Origin: Cyanoderma ruficeps
Taxonomy: Eukaryota; Chordata; Aves; Passeriformes; Timaliidae
Direction: 5' to 3'
DNA length: 64,000 nucleotides
Assembly (NCBI GenBank): GCA_008694505.1
Contig: VZDJ01000064.1
Coordinates: 805,281-869,280 of the forward strand
A program made the translations under genes and the position numbers. Positions 1 to 24,811 of the stretch are shown in pieces. Numbering within the stretch: the first letter of the stretch is position 1; each line of letters opens with the position of its first letter. The notes beneath the pieces are model-generated. The model searched no databases, had not been told where the DNA came from, and saw only the letters and a program-made list of their open reading frames with translations.

Positions 1-670
1 GAAATGTCTCAAGTATAGCAGAACTAATCATCTGAAAACTTATGCTGAATGTTCTTAAAGATGGTGGCCAAACCAGCCTGAATGTGCTCTGAAAGTCTTC
101 CAGTAAAAAGATACAGAACACATGCACTAATCTGGATTCAGATCTAACCAGCAATGAGTGAGTCCTGGCCCTAAGAGGACAGCTGTTTCTTGCATGCTTC
201 CCTATCAGTATAAAGTGAGAGAAATACAGATTTCTAACTGCCAACTGGTGTACCTTCCTCATCACAGAAATCAGTATTGAGAACTAGAACATTTTGCAAG
301 ATTCTTCTTTGAAGTCCTTAATTTCTCCCTATCCAGGAGTATGGAAATTGAAAGTATCATGGAAGAGGATAATTAGATAAGAATGATGGTTTAATCAGCA
401 CACAATTTTGTATTTAAAAAGTACCACAAAAGTTTAAAAAACATTGAAGAAAAGACTGCATGAAGTAAGGAGAAAAACCTTTCCAACCAGGGAATAAGAT
501 AATATATGTTAAGACTTAACCTTCAAGTTTTAGGTGACTGAATTTAACCTGTCAAATATGACTGTTGGAAGGTCATGGCTCAAACATTTGGTTTACTGGC
601 TTCAAAACACATTTATCTGATATTAACAGTAGTTTAATGAACATTAGGACATAACACAAGTGTACTGTAC

Positions 671-14656
<13,986 letters not shown>

Positions 14657-14770
14657 GGCCGGCGGGATGCGGGGCGGGAGCGGCGGGGACGCCGGGGGCA
14701 GCGGCGGCGCGGCTCGGGGCTTTAACGCGCGGCCCCGCCGCTTCCGGCCCCGGCCCGGCCCGGCCCCGCC

Positions 14771-14786
14771 NNNNNNNNNNNNNNNN
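14771..14786. other. Assembly gap (16 N)
   Basis: Sixteen undetermined bases lie about 115 bp upstream of the CDK7 start codon, in very GC-rich promoter DNA. The true gap size is unknown. A single further undetermined base is at 31066. Confidence 0.99.
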
Positions 14787-14870
14787 GCCCCTGCGCGCGC
14801 AGCGGCCCCGGCGAGGCGCACGCGCGGTTCCCTTTCGCGTCCCCGCTCAGTTCCCGGGTGTCGCGGGATG

Positions 14871-15290
14871 GCGGATGTGCTCCGTCTGCTGCAAACCCCT
14901 ACAGATTATCCCAGAAACTGCTTCTCTTTTGACCCTGATATCACGTCTGGCATTCGGGCAAATTTCTGTATACTCTCTGCGTAGAGAGATAGTTTGTTTT
15001 TTTTTTTTTTTAAATTCTCTATAAAGGGGGCTTTCCGGCCCTTCTTCATTAAGTTCTACGAGAAATTATTATACTTCTATAGTTTCTTCATTATGAAGAA
15101 TTACCTACAATCAAACTTGAAGTACTTAAAACTACCATTCAATAGCCATCAGAGGTAAATACTGGAGAAATTCTCACTTGAAAATTAATTTCCCTACATG
15201 CCCAAGCTTTGCTGTTATTTAATAAATTAATCTGTAAGATCAGTGAAGCTGTCTTAACTGTGAAGAACAGCCATCATATCTGAGAGTACT
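14871..15290. other. CDK7-MRPS36 intergenic stretch, no gene seen
   Basis: This lies between the CDK7 promoter and a CR1 LINE. It holds a T-run near 14996-15011 and AT-rich unique sequence. I recognise no exon, RNA gene or repeat family here. Confidence 0.5.
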
Positions 15291-16635
15291 TCAGTGTCTC
15301 TTTCCTGCCTGTGAAATCATTCCCAGTGAGACAGCTAGATGAGTCAGTGTTGCCTCAATCCCTGGAAAAGTGGTGGCATGCCTCATACTGGAGGCTATCT
15401 CTGTGGATGACAAGGAGGTGATCAGAAATAGTAGCATGGCTTCACTAAAGAAAACTCTTGCTTGATCAACCTGATTGCCTTCTACAAGGAAACAGCTACC
15501 ACGATGGGTAAGGGGAGAGCAGTGGATATTGTCCACTTGATGTCAGTCGGGATTTCAACACTGTCTCTCACAACGTCCTCATAGGCCAATTCAGGGATGT
15601 GGGCTGGATGAGTGGACAGTGAGGTGGATCAAGAGTAACAGATCCCAGAGGGTCAAAATCAGTGGCACAGGGTGTCGTCAGAGGCCTGTCCCTAGTGGTG
15701 TCCCTCAAGGTTCAATGCTGTACTGTTTAACTTACTCTGCCATGACTTGGATGAAGGGGCAGATGCCTGCTCAGCAAATTCAGAGGACACAGAGCTGGGA
15801 GCAGTGGTTGATACCTGGAGTGCTGTGCAGCCCTTCAGAAGGATCTTGGCAGGTTGGAGAGATGGACAAAGAACCATGTGATATTCAGCAAAGGCAAATG
15901 CAGGGACCTGCTCCTGGTGAAGAAACAACCCCAGGCACCAGCACAGCCTTGGGCTGCCCTGCTGGGGAGCAGCTTTGAGGAGAAGGACCTGGGGGTCCTG
16001 GTGGACAACAAGCTGTCCATGAGCCAGCAGTGTGTCCTGGTGGCCGAGAAGGCCAGTAGGATCCTGGGGACATTAGGAAGAGCATTGCCAGGTCATGGAA
16101 GGTGATCCTGCCCTTGTACTCAGTCCTGGTGAGGCCTGACCTGGAGTGCTGTGTCCAGTTCTGGGCTCCTCAGGACAAGAGAGACATGGAGCTCCTGGAG
16201 TGGGTCCAGAAGAGGGCAACAAATTTGATGACAGGTCTGGAGCATCTGTCTTGTGGGGAAGGGCTGAGGGAGCTTGAGGAGACAGAACGGAGAGGGGACC
16301 TCATCAGCCTCTATCAGTACCTGAAGGGAAATTGCCAAGAAGATGGACCAGGCTCTTCTTGGTGGTGCTGAGCAATAGAATAGAGGCAATGGGCAGATAC
16401 TGATGCCCAATATGGACATGAGGAAGAACTTAACTGTGCAGGTGACCACACATTGGAACAGACTGACCATAGAGGGTGTGGAGTCTCCCTCACTGGAAAT
16501 ATTCAAGCCCCATCTGGACACAATCCTGTGCCGTGTGCTCTGGGATGACCCTATTTGAGCAGGAAGGTCAGAAAAGGTGACCCACCCAATGTGGTTCCTT
16601 CCAACTTGACCCATTCTATGATTTTGTGATCTCAA
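15291..16635 (+). mobile_element. CR1 LINE fragment, intergenic
   Basis: A decayed CR1 retrotransposon. Near 15535-15575 it has the reverse-transcriptase block equivalent to 'SxDFNTVSHN'. It then runs through the C-terminal part of ORF2 (the '[17 protein letters not shown]' segment near 16125-16165) to the typical 3' end. The terminus is ATTCTATGATTTTGTG near 16613-16629. The frame is broken many times. It sits between the MRPS36 polyadenylation site and the CDK7 promoter. Confidence 0.9.
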
Positions 16636-16869
16636 TCAGTGGAAAAATAAAATGACTCTGTTAAGATTGTTGACTTTTTCAAATGGCTAATTAGAAAAAT
16701 ATTTTAATGGTGCAGACATCATATATATTCAATTGCTATTAGCCATAAACATAAAATCCTGCTGGGTCACAAATCAGCATCTTGTGTGTTGTGTCCATCT
16801 TCTCACCCCTCATATGAGATTTTATAAAAGCTATTAGTGTACAATAATTTTTAATATTAAGGAAAGGCC

Positions 16870-16875
16870 TTTATT
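16870..16875 (-). terminator. Polyadenylation signal AATAAA of MRPS36
   Basis: AATAAA on the minus strand lies about 55 bases after the MRPS36 stop codon (16928-16930). It is the first such hexamer downstream, giving a very short 3' UTR. Usage is inferred. Confidence 0.6.
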
Positions 16876-16927
16876 GTGAATATAATACCTCATTCTTCTA
16901 CAGTGGCCAAGAAACTATCTTCTACAT

Positions 16928-19900
16928 TTATTCTGGACCTCCACGCTGTAAAAGAAAAGCATACAGTTAAATATATTGCACTAACAGAATGTAAAACAGA
17001 GATCAAATCCTCTTTTGCACTGTTACAGACTAAGAGACATAGTTCCAATTTTAATTTCTGATTTAAATATTGGCTTTTCTACCTATTTAAGAACAGGCAT
17101 AGAGTGTCAAATATCAGCATCTACCAATCATTGCTACATTTTTTTTCAAGGGAAAATACAAAAAAATCAACACATGCTACCTACAGTTACAGCTGCTTCC
17201 ATGTCTCTTTCTCTGAAGAAACCTGACCCTTAACCTTAAAAATGTCCAACAAACACAATGCTAACAGACACAAGTTTTAAAATAACTTTCACTGCCTACA
17301 TTCCAAAGTGCAAAGTAAAAACAAAACCAAGCGGAGTCATTACAATCTTAATGAGAAATCAAAAAGGTATTCAGTTCATTATTTTCCCAACAAAATAATT
17401 TTACAACTTACCTCACTGTTAAACAAACTTCTGCAAAAAGTCAAGAAGTGTATTACTACGGGAAATAACTGGTTTTATGGTTTTATTTCTACTATATAGA
17501 TGCATACATGAAGGAAAACTGATCTCCTCTACTAACATGGTTATGCTATGTCCTTACCATTTAACAAAGCTTTGCAAGCATCTTTTCATTTCAAACTCAC
17601 AATCACCTCACAAATTCCTTGCATTTTGTGCGTTCTCGCATTGAGTCATCCGTTTTTATAACTGAGAATTGTTACAGAACAGAACCAGGTTTTTCTTGCC
17701 TTTCATGTACAATGACATATTTACAAGTATTGCAGAAAATATTTATATCAAGTTTAATAAAATGTTTCTACTACTAGAAATGCAAGAGTTAATTTACTAA
17801 TAAATAACTTTTGAAACTGGTTTGAGAAGTATTTTGGACTTCGGTCACCTGGTAATAGCCTTTCCTGGTCTAAGAGGAGACTTCTGTGCTCCTGCCCAGC
17901 ACAGTCAAATTACACATTAAACAGCTGTTATAAAACAGGTACTGGTGGCATTTAATGCAGGCTGTAACTATTACCAGCTTACCTGTACATCTGTTCTAAG
18001 TCCAAATCTCTCTACTCAGTGGTACCACAAGCTACTATACAGTGAGAGTTGGATACCTTCTGTATCACAAATTGGTACATTGGGTATTGCATAAGAAAAC
18101 CATGAAAGCCCAGGGCACACTCTTACAAAAAATTACTACATAATACCAAACCAGAAGATGTAGAAATAAGCTAAAGAAAAAGACTTACTTGAATATATTC
18201 AATCTCTTCATCTGACATTTGTTTCCTTCTGTATTTCTGAGGTAAGGTTCTTGTTAATTCAGAAGTGTCTGGTGTACCTTGTACTCTGCTAGCTGGTGAA
18301 ATATTTTGAAAGGCCAGCGATTTGCCTCCTACAGATTCCTGTGCTTTTGAAGCAAGGAGAGATGGCATACTTGCTTGTAGAGATTCCTGTACTGAAACCA
18401 GATTTCAAAACCATTTACAGAAATATTATTAGACTGTAAAATTAACAAGCAAGCAATAAAATCTACCATTGCTTGTCTTATTTGCTATAACAAATACATA
18501 AAAGAACTAAGTCACTCTACTTCTCCCAACCTGCTTTTATTGCTGTTATATATATCAAGTGCAGAATCTAAAAATTCTGGCAGTAGTTTGAATGGCCGAA
18601 CCACTGATATGGAAACAGAAGATATATCAGCATATACCCCAACAGTGGCTTTTTCACTGGGAAGCTGTACTTGGAGAAAAGGCATAATATTATGTAAATG
18701 CTTGTGTGTGGGCAATGTGGGCAAATGTAGAAAGGTAACAGAGATTATGCTTTTCATGTACTGGAACTGAAAAGACAGACAAGTGAAAAAGATCTAGAGG
18801 CTTACAGAAAGATAAAGCTCATTACCACAACATGCAATGCAGTGGTCTACCCATTTTTAATACAACAAAATGGCATCCTATCACATTTTGTTAATGCTGT
18901 GCAGAATGACCACCAAGTATCAGGCATCAGCAATCAATGTTAATGAAATGCAAACACCAAGGAGTGCATGAAGTTCTTCACAGGTGAGGATCAGGAGCTA
19001 AGCTTCAGGAATTCACATTAGAGAAGCTGCCTGGATTGTGCAGATAGCAGAGACAACAGAAGGGCAGTGTTGTCACAGTCAGCATTCCTAACCTTAGGTC
19101 TGTCCCACCATGGCTGATTTTACAATGGAGATATGCAATTTCCCCACCAGGCATGACAGAGATCATAGCAATATGTTCATTTCAGCACTCAGTACCGTGT
19201 GGGATGGGATCCATCCCAGGGTGAGGAGGGAGCTGGCAGATTGAGCTTGTGAAGCCACTCTCCATCATTTACCAACAGTCCTGGCTCACTGGTGAGGTTG
19301 CAGATGACTGAGAACTGGCCAGTGTGATTCCCATCCACAAAAAAGAGTGGGAAGGAGGATCCTGGTAATTATAGGCCAGTTAGCTTGACCTCAGTACCAG
19401 GTAAGGTAATGGAGCAGTTTATATTGAGTGCCATCACACAGCACTTAAAAGGATGGCCAGGGTATCAGACCCAGCCAACATGGGTTTAGGAGGGGTAGGT
19501 CATGTTTGACCAACCTGACCTCCTTTTATGACCAGGTGACCCGGCTGGTGGATGTGGGAAAGGCTGTGGATGTTGTCTATTTGGATTGCAGCAAGGCCTT
19601 TGGCAGTGTCTCCCACAGCATACTCCTGGAAAAGCTGGCAACCCACGGCTTGTACAGGAGCACTCCTTGCTGGGCTAGGAACTGGCTGGATGGACGGGTC
19701 CAGAGAGTGGTGGGGAATGGTGCTGCATCCAGCTGGGGACAGTCACCAGTGCTGTTCCTCAGGGGTCAGTGCTGGGGTCAGCTCTGTACAACATCTTTAC
19801 TGATGACATGGACGAGGGAATTGAGTCATTCACTGGTAAATCGCAGATGACACTAAGCTGGGAGCATGTGTCAATCTGCTGGAAGGTAGGAGAGTTCTGC

Positions 19901-22900
19901 AGAGAGGCCTGGAATGGTTGGATGGATGGGCAGAGTCCAGTAAGATGAAGTTTAATACGTCCAAGTACCAAGTCCTGCATTTTGGCCACAATAACCCCCT
20001 ACAAAGTTATAGGCTGGGGATGGTGTGGCTGGACAGTGCCCAGGCAGAAAGGGACCTGGGGGTTCTGGTTGATAACTGAATATGAGCCAGGGTGTGCCGT
20101 GGTGGCCAAGAACGCAAATGGCCCCTGGCCTGTATCAGGAATGGTGGGACCAGCAGGAGCAGGGAAGTCATTCTTCCCCTGTACTGGGCACTGGTGAGGC
20201 CACACCTGGAATGCTGTGTCCAGTTCTGGGCCCTCAGTTTAGGAAGGATGTTGAGACACTTGAGTGTGTCCAGAGGAGGCAACAAGGCTGGTGAGGGGCT
20301 TGGAGCACAAACCCTGTGAGGAACAGCTGAGGGAGCTGGGGGTGTTTAGCCTGGAGAAAAGGAGACTCAGGGGTGACCTTATCAGTCTCTACAACTTCCT
20401 GAAAGGTGGCTGTGGCCAGGGGGGGGTTGGTCTCTTTCTCCAGGCAGCAACTGACAATGAGAGGACACAGTCTTAAGCTGTGCCAAGGGATATATCGGTT
20501 GGACATCAGGAAGAAGTTTTTTACTGGAAGAGTGATAAAGTACTGGAATTGTCTGCCTGGGGAGGTGGTGGAGTCACCATCCCTGGATGTGTTTAAAGAA
20601 AGACTGGATGTGGCACTCAGTGCCATGGTTTAGTTGAGGTGTTAGGGTATGGGTTGGACTCGACCATCTTGAAGGTCTCTTCCAACCTGGTGATTCTGTC
20701 ACCCTACGATATGTAACGGTAAACCACCTGACAAAGCAGAATGCTTCCACAGAAGTCCTTCCCAATGCTCCAGAAAAATGAGCAGGACAAGCGCAACATC
20801 TAACAGCTGGGCAGAGGCTCTATATAACTACAAAATAAGCAGCATGAAAACTGCATGAACCAAAGCATGGGAGCAGCTATAACACCAGTTTTGCCTGCCT
20901 TTGTCCCTCCTTGCTCCAGCAAGACCAATGACCACAAAGGAGAAGGAGCCAGTTTTAGCCTTAATGAGTCTGATGCAGTTGCAGGATTGGGACAATCAAT
21001 CAAACACCTGCAGCACTGTGACCTAGCTACCACTGACAGGCATATTCAGAAGCTGTCAGTCGTAAGACTGGGTCTGAAGACAGGGTGGTTCAGAAATAAT
21101 GGAAGATCCCAAACAGAGCAAGGCAGAAGTGAGTCCATAAGAAGCAGCATATTGTGAACAGGGGGCAGAGTATTTTTGTTTCAAGAAACGCACCTTACAT
21201 ACAAAAAGATAATAATAAAAAAAGGCAGCGTCTCCAAGTTTGTTTCATCTACCACAAAAAAGTCTAGAGATCTGTCAAGGATTCTCCTCTACTGTATGTT
21301 TCTGAACTACATTCTGAAGTGTAGTTGGGGTAGATTCATTAGCCAATAAAAAACATCAGAAGTGCAGTAATCAGAAATTTTACTGCTTCTGCTTTAGTTC
21401 TGTTACAGTCTGCTACATCTTTCCCTTCCCTGTTTGAGACCATAATGTTGCAGTAGTAATAGGCCCCCTAGAATTTGGCTGGCCGTTCACATCCAGCCTG
21501 AGGAGCTGCTCTGAGGAGCCATTTAGCTATGCAGGAGCAACAATCTGGGACAATTAAATGCAGTTTTTGCCACAGCATTCAAGCAAGACAAAGTAGGTTG
21601 CAGTTTACTAACAAGATGGCAGATTCTGATGAAGGTAGATAAGTCTAACATACTTAAAAGACACAGACACAACAATCTTCTGACACAGAGACAAACAAGA
21701 GGTCAGAAACACATTTTCAAGCTTTTGAGAAAGTAGTTCACTGGCATGACAGGTGGTGAATTTGGCTGAACTGAGCAAAATGCACAGAATTTTGACAGAA
21801 AGTTATTGTACAAAATAGTTCCTGAAGAGTTCACAGTTAAGTCAGAAGAGGCATTTATATGCACTGTGGAGTTTCAAATGTAAAACTAAACTTAAAGCTA
21901 AACTGTGGGCTTGATGACGCTGTGGCAAATAACTAGGTACAGTATAATTTCAAAATAAATGAGAATAACACAGCACAGCTTTTAAGGACAACTCCTACTT
22001 TTCTTTCAGATGCTTTCTGACCCAAAAGGATTTCTAAACCAACATAATCCTAATATAATTCTGTTGTTTAAATATAATAGTATTTGGAATACGATAAATA
22101 TCAACATAGGTATAAAAGTTAATATCAAAGATTGCAATGATTTTTTTTTTCCTCAGCATTAATTCGTGACACAAGAAAATACTTCTTAAATTGTACAGAG
22201 GGGTGGATCTCCCAGCTGTAATCCTGTTTTGAAAATAGAGCAGAAAATCCATCACACACTTCAACTAAGAAAAAATGAGGAAAAAGCAACATCATTTATG
22301 CAAATATCACTGAATAGCTAAAGCTTCTTCAAACTGACTTGGGCACAGTCATTTCAGTAAATATTAGTACTTGGGAAAACATGACTTTATATAAAGTAGA
22401 AAACAAACACTGTAAATCTTTGTGAATCTTTCTTCAGAAAAAAATAAAGATATGCATCCATTATGTATCTACACACAGTTGTAAAAAAAAGAAGTTGTGA
22501 AGCAAGTTCAAGAGATGCCTTCAAACCAATCAAGCATGTTCCAAAACCCTGCTCCAACTCAGTTCAGTTGTGTAGCTGAAAGTGAGAAACTAGGTCCTGG
22601 CTCTTGAATAAAACAGTAGATGTAAAGAAATGTGGTGCAAGCTGTATCCATATCCAAAATACTTACTTTTAGGTTTAGGACCAGTTTTTCTGTCTGGGAA
22701 CTTTATTAATGGAGTATGTGGCTTGACTACCTAGAAGGAGACCAGGTAGGCAGAGAAACAGACACAGGTTACTGTGCATAATAAAACAGAATCTACAGTG
22801 TATCAAACAACCATTCTCCACAGCTGCTCTCTTCACCACTACTCTGATACACTTTCTACTACTTGAAGATTCTCAGTTTACCCCCAGAAGATTTTTACTT

Positions 22901-23802
22901 TAAAAAGTAGTCCTGCACCCTGATGTCCAGAGCAGATACAGGCTTTGTTTTCCTATTCCCATCAGTGTGTGTGTGCAGAAACAGCCACTGCCATTGCATG
23001 AATACAATCACAATGCAATCTGCTCTGGTGAGAATCCACCCACAGTGGGGTGTGTCCAGTTCTGGGGTCCCCAAAGCAAAAAAAAACCCCAAAAACATGG
23101 ACGTGCTGGAGCGAGTCCAGAGCAGGGCCATTAAGGCGATCAGAGGGCTGAAGCACCTCTCCTGTGAGGACAGGCTGAGAGAGCTGGGGTTGTTCAGCCT
23201 CAAGAAGGCTCTGGGGAGACCTTACGGCCCAAAGAGGCAGGTTTGCATTAGAAAGATTAGGAAGAAATTCTTTATTTTGAAGGTATTGAAGCACTGGAAC
23301 AAGCTGCCCACAGCATCTGTGGCTGTCCCATCCCTGGAAGTGCCTAAGGCCAGGTCTGGACGAGGATTTTAGCAACCTGGTCTAACGAAGGTGTCCCTGC
23401 CCACGGCGGGGGGTGTTGTAACTAGGTGACCTTTAAGGTCCCTTCCAATCCACAGCGCTTTAGCACACGGAATCGCGACCTGTGCTCTGCCTGTACGAAG
23501 CAGGTACCTTAGAGAGGACCATCTTAGGAAGGAGATGCCAGCCAGTGCCGCACCCCCTGCTATCACACCACCATGCACCTGCGACACCGCGTGCGCGCCA
23601 CTGCGCGGCTACCCCCAAGGACACCGGCCGCCCCAGCGGCGTGTCCTCAAGCCGCGGCCACTTCAGACCTCCTGTTCGGCGGCGGCAGCACGAGAAGCGA
23701 GCCCCGCTGCCCGAGGCAGGGCTCCGGCTGTCTCAGACACCGCCGTTCCGGGGCCGCCCTTACCTGCACCGCCCTGGTGGCCGCCGCCATCTTGCTGCCC
23801 AT
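16928..23802 (-). CDS. MRPS36: MRPS36 / KGD4, small alpha-ketoglutarate dehydrogenase adaptor (formerly mitoribosomal S36)
   Basis: A small mitochondrial matrix protein. First listed as 28S ribosomal protein S36, the family is now regarded as the KGD4 subunit that tethers E3 to the E1-E2 core of the 2-oxoglutarate dehydrogenase complex. Coding exons: 23764-23802, 22667-22730, 18189-18391, 16928-16945. They join in frame to 107 codons, against 103 in human. Exon 1 encodes [13 protein letters not shown], close to the human start. Exon 2 encodes the conserved [14 protein letters not shown]. Exon 3 ends in the family's signature TLPQKYRRK followed by EEIEYIQ. The last coding exon is only 18 bases and encodes RGGPE plus stop, as in mammals. 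Intron 2 carries a CR1 (19.2-20.7 kb) and intron 1 a CR1 3' end (23.0-23.45 kb). The middle of exon 3 (about 35-80) is poorly conserved, as is usual for the family. Confidence 0.95.
19202..20715 (+). mobile_element. CR1 LINE, 3' half, in MRPS36 intron 2
   Basis: A CR1 copy antisense to the host gene. It begins in the reverse-transcriptase region ('[12 protein letters not shown]', then '[16 protein letters not shown]' near 19575-19620). It runs through the '[18 protein letters not shown]' and '[18 protein letters not shown]' segments to the 3' terminal GATTCTGTCACC-type end near 20690-20710. Frameshifts and stops show that it is dead. Confidence 0.92.
20720..22660. other. MRPS36 intron 2 remainder, nothing recognised
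   Basis: AT-rich intronic sequence between the CR1 copy and coding exon 2. I find no further exon, RNA gene or confident repeat here. Confidence 0.4.
23020..23455 (+). mobile_element. CR1 LINE 3' end in MRPS36 intron 1
   Basis: It starts at the 'CTGGTGAGA..CCACCC' segment common in truncated CR1 copies. It carries the [20 protein letters not shown] reading and ends in the CR1 3' UTR near 23450. The orientation is antisense to MRPS36. It ends only about 310 bp from the first MRPS36 coding exon. Confidence 0.9.
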
Positions 23803-23905
23803 GGTGACGAGCCTGAGGGGCAGCTCCAGGCCCCGCCCACAGCAACGATCGCCCGCCGTGGGCGGGGCCTCCTCTGTGGGCGGGGCCCGGAGCTGAGGCC
23901 CGGCC
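23803..23905 (-). promoter_or_regulatory. GC-box promoter of MRPS36
   Basis: Three GC boxes (CCCCGCCC at 23831-23838, GGGCGGGG at 23860-23867, GGGCGGGGCCC-like at 23878-23887) lie 30-85 bp upstream of the MRPS36 start codon. They are the kind of Sp1/KLF sites found in TATA-less housekeeping promoters. Function is inferred from motif and position. Confidence 0.65.
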
Positions 23906-23972
23906 GGGTGAACAAACCGCTCTGTCCTGAGTTTAAAAAAACCTCCAAAACAATTTTTAGAAAAATCAGGGG

Positions 23973-24018
23973 TTTATTTTTATTATTAATTCAAGGGGTT
24001 TTATTTTTATTATTTATT
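23973..24018 (-). terminator. Cluster of three AATAAA signals, likely CENPH 3' end
   Basis: Minus-strand AATAAA occurs at 23973-23978, 24000-24005 and 24013-24018. This is roughly 800 bases after the CENPH stop codon and only about 110 bp upstream of the MRPS36 GC boxes. The cluster is a good candidate for the CENPH polyadenylation site, but the sequence alone cannot show use. Confidence 0.5.
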
Positions 24019-24811
24019 CAAGGCAACCATATTAAAAAAAATCTAGTGATCGATCACCAAGTTAAAAGTCACACACAAAGACAACACGGGACACTACACA
24101 CTCCGAAAACATACACCTCAATAGCTGATTTCTTTCAAACAAACATTAACTAAAAAAAAGCGCAAATGCTGGTGAAGACATGTAATTAAAACATAGCTGC
24201 ACAGTCGATAGTATGCAGTCACCTCTGCAGGCGAGAGTCACTGCTTACAAGCATAAAATTCCTGGTGTTTAAAATTTTATATAATGCACATAATAATACA
24301 TAAAATTACACAAAATTTTACATAAAATTATACATAATTAAAACCAAAAATAATCCCAGCTCAAAACTTGCTAATAAATTTTCTACATTGAGCTTTCCAC
24401 TGAGACAGAGAAGGGTCATGCATCCTGCTTGAGCTCCACAGCCTACTGGCTCCCAGGAAACCGGTGCAGTGAAGTCTCAATTTAAGTCCACCTCTACATG
24501 AAACCTTGAAACCTTTGTGCTATTTCTGCTTTTCAGAGGCACTTGAGACAGGACAGCTCGAGAAGCGAGTCTTCAGGTAGTTTCATTTGATCAGCTCTAT
24601 GACCTGTTCAAATGTTTGTTGCCAATCAGAAGATAAATTTAATTTAAAAGAATTGCTTGGAGAATTCTAATTCTCTAGAGCAAACAACATCTTTCAGAAG
24701 TGTCAAATTTTAAAATTCTTTAAGTGTGTTTTTGAGATACATATAGTCTATGAAGTTTAGCTAAAATGCACACACTGAATAAAACAAACACCAGCATATC
24801 CATCTCCTGAC

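Noticed and set aside
23482..24153. 223-codon open frame on the plus strand across the MRPS36 promoter
   Set aside because: It is antisense to MRPS36 exon 1 and runs from a CR1 end through GC boxes into AT-rich DNA. It has no domain and no coherent composition.
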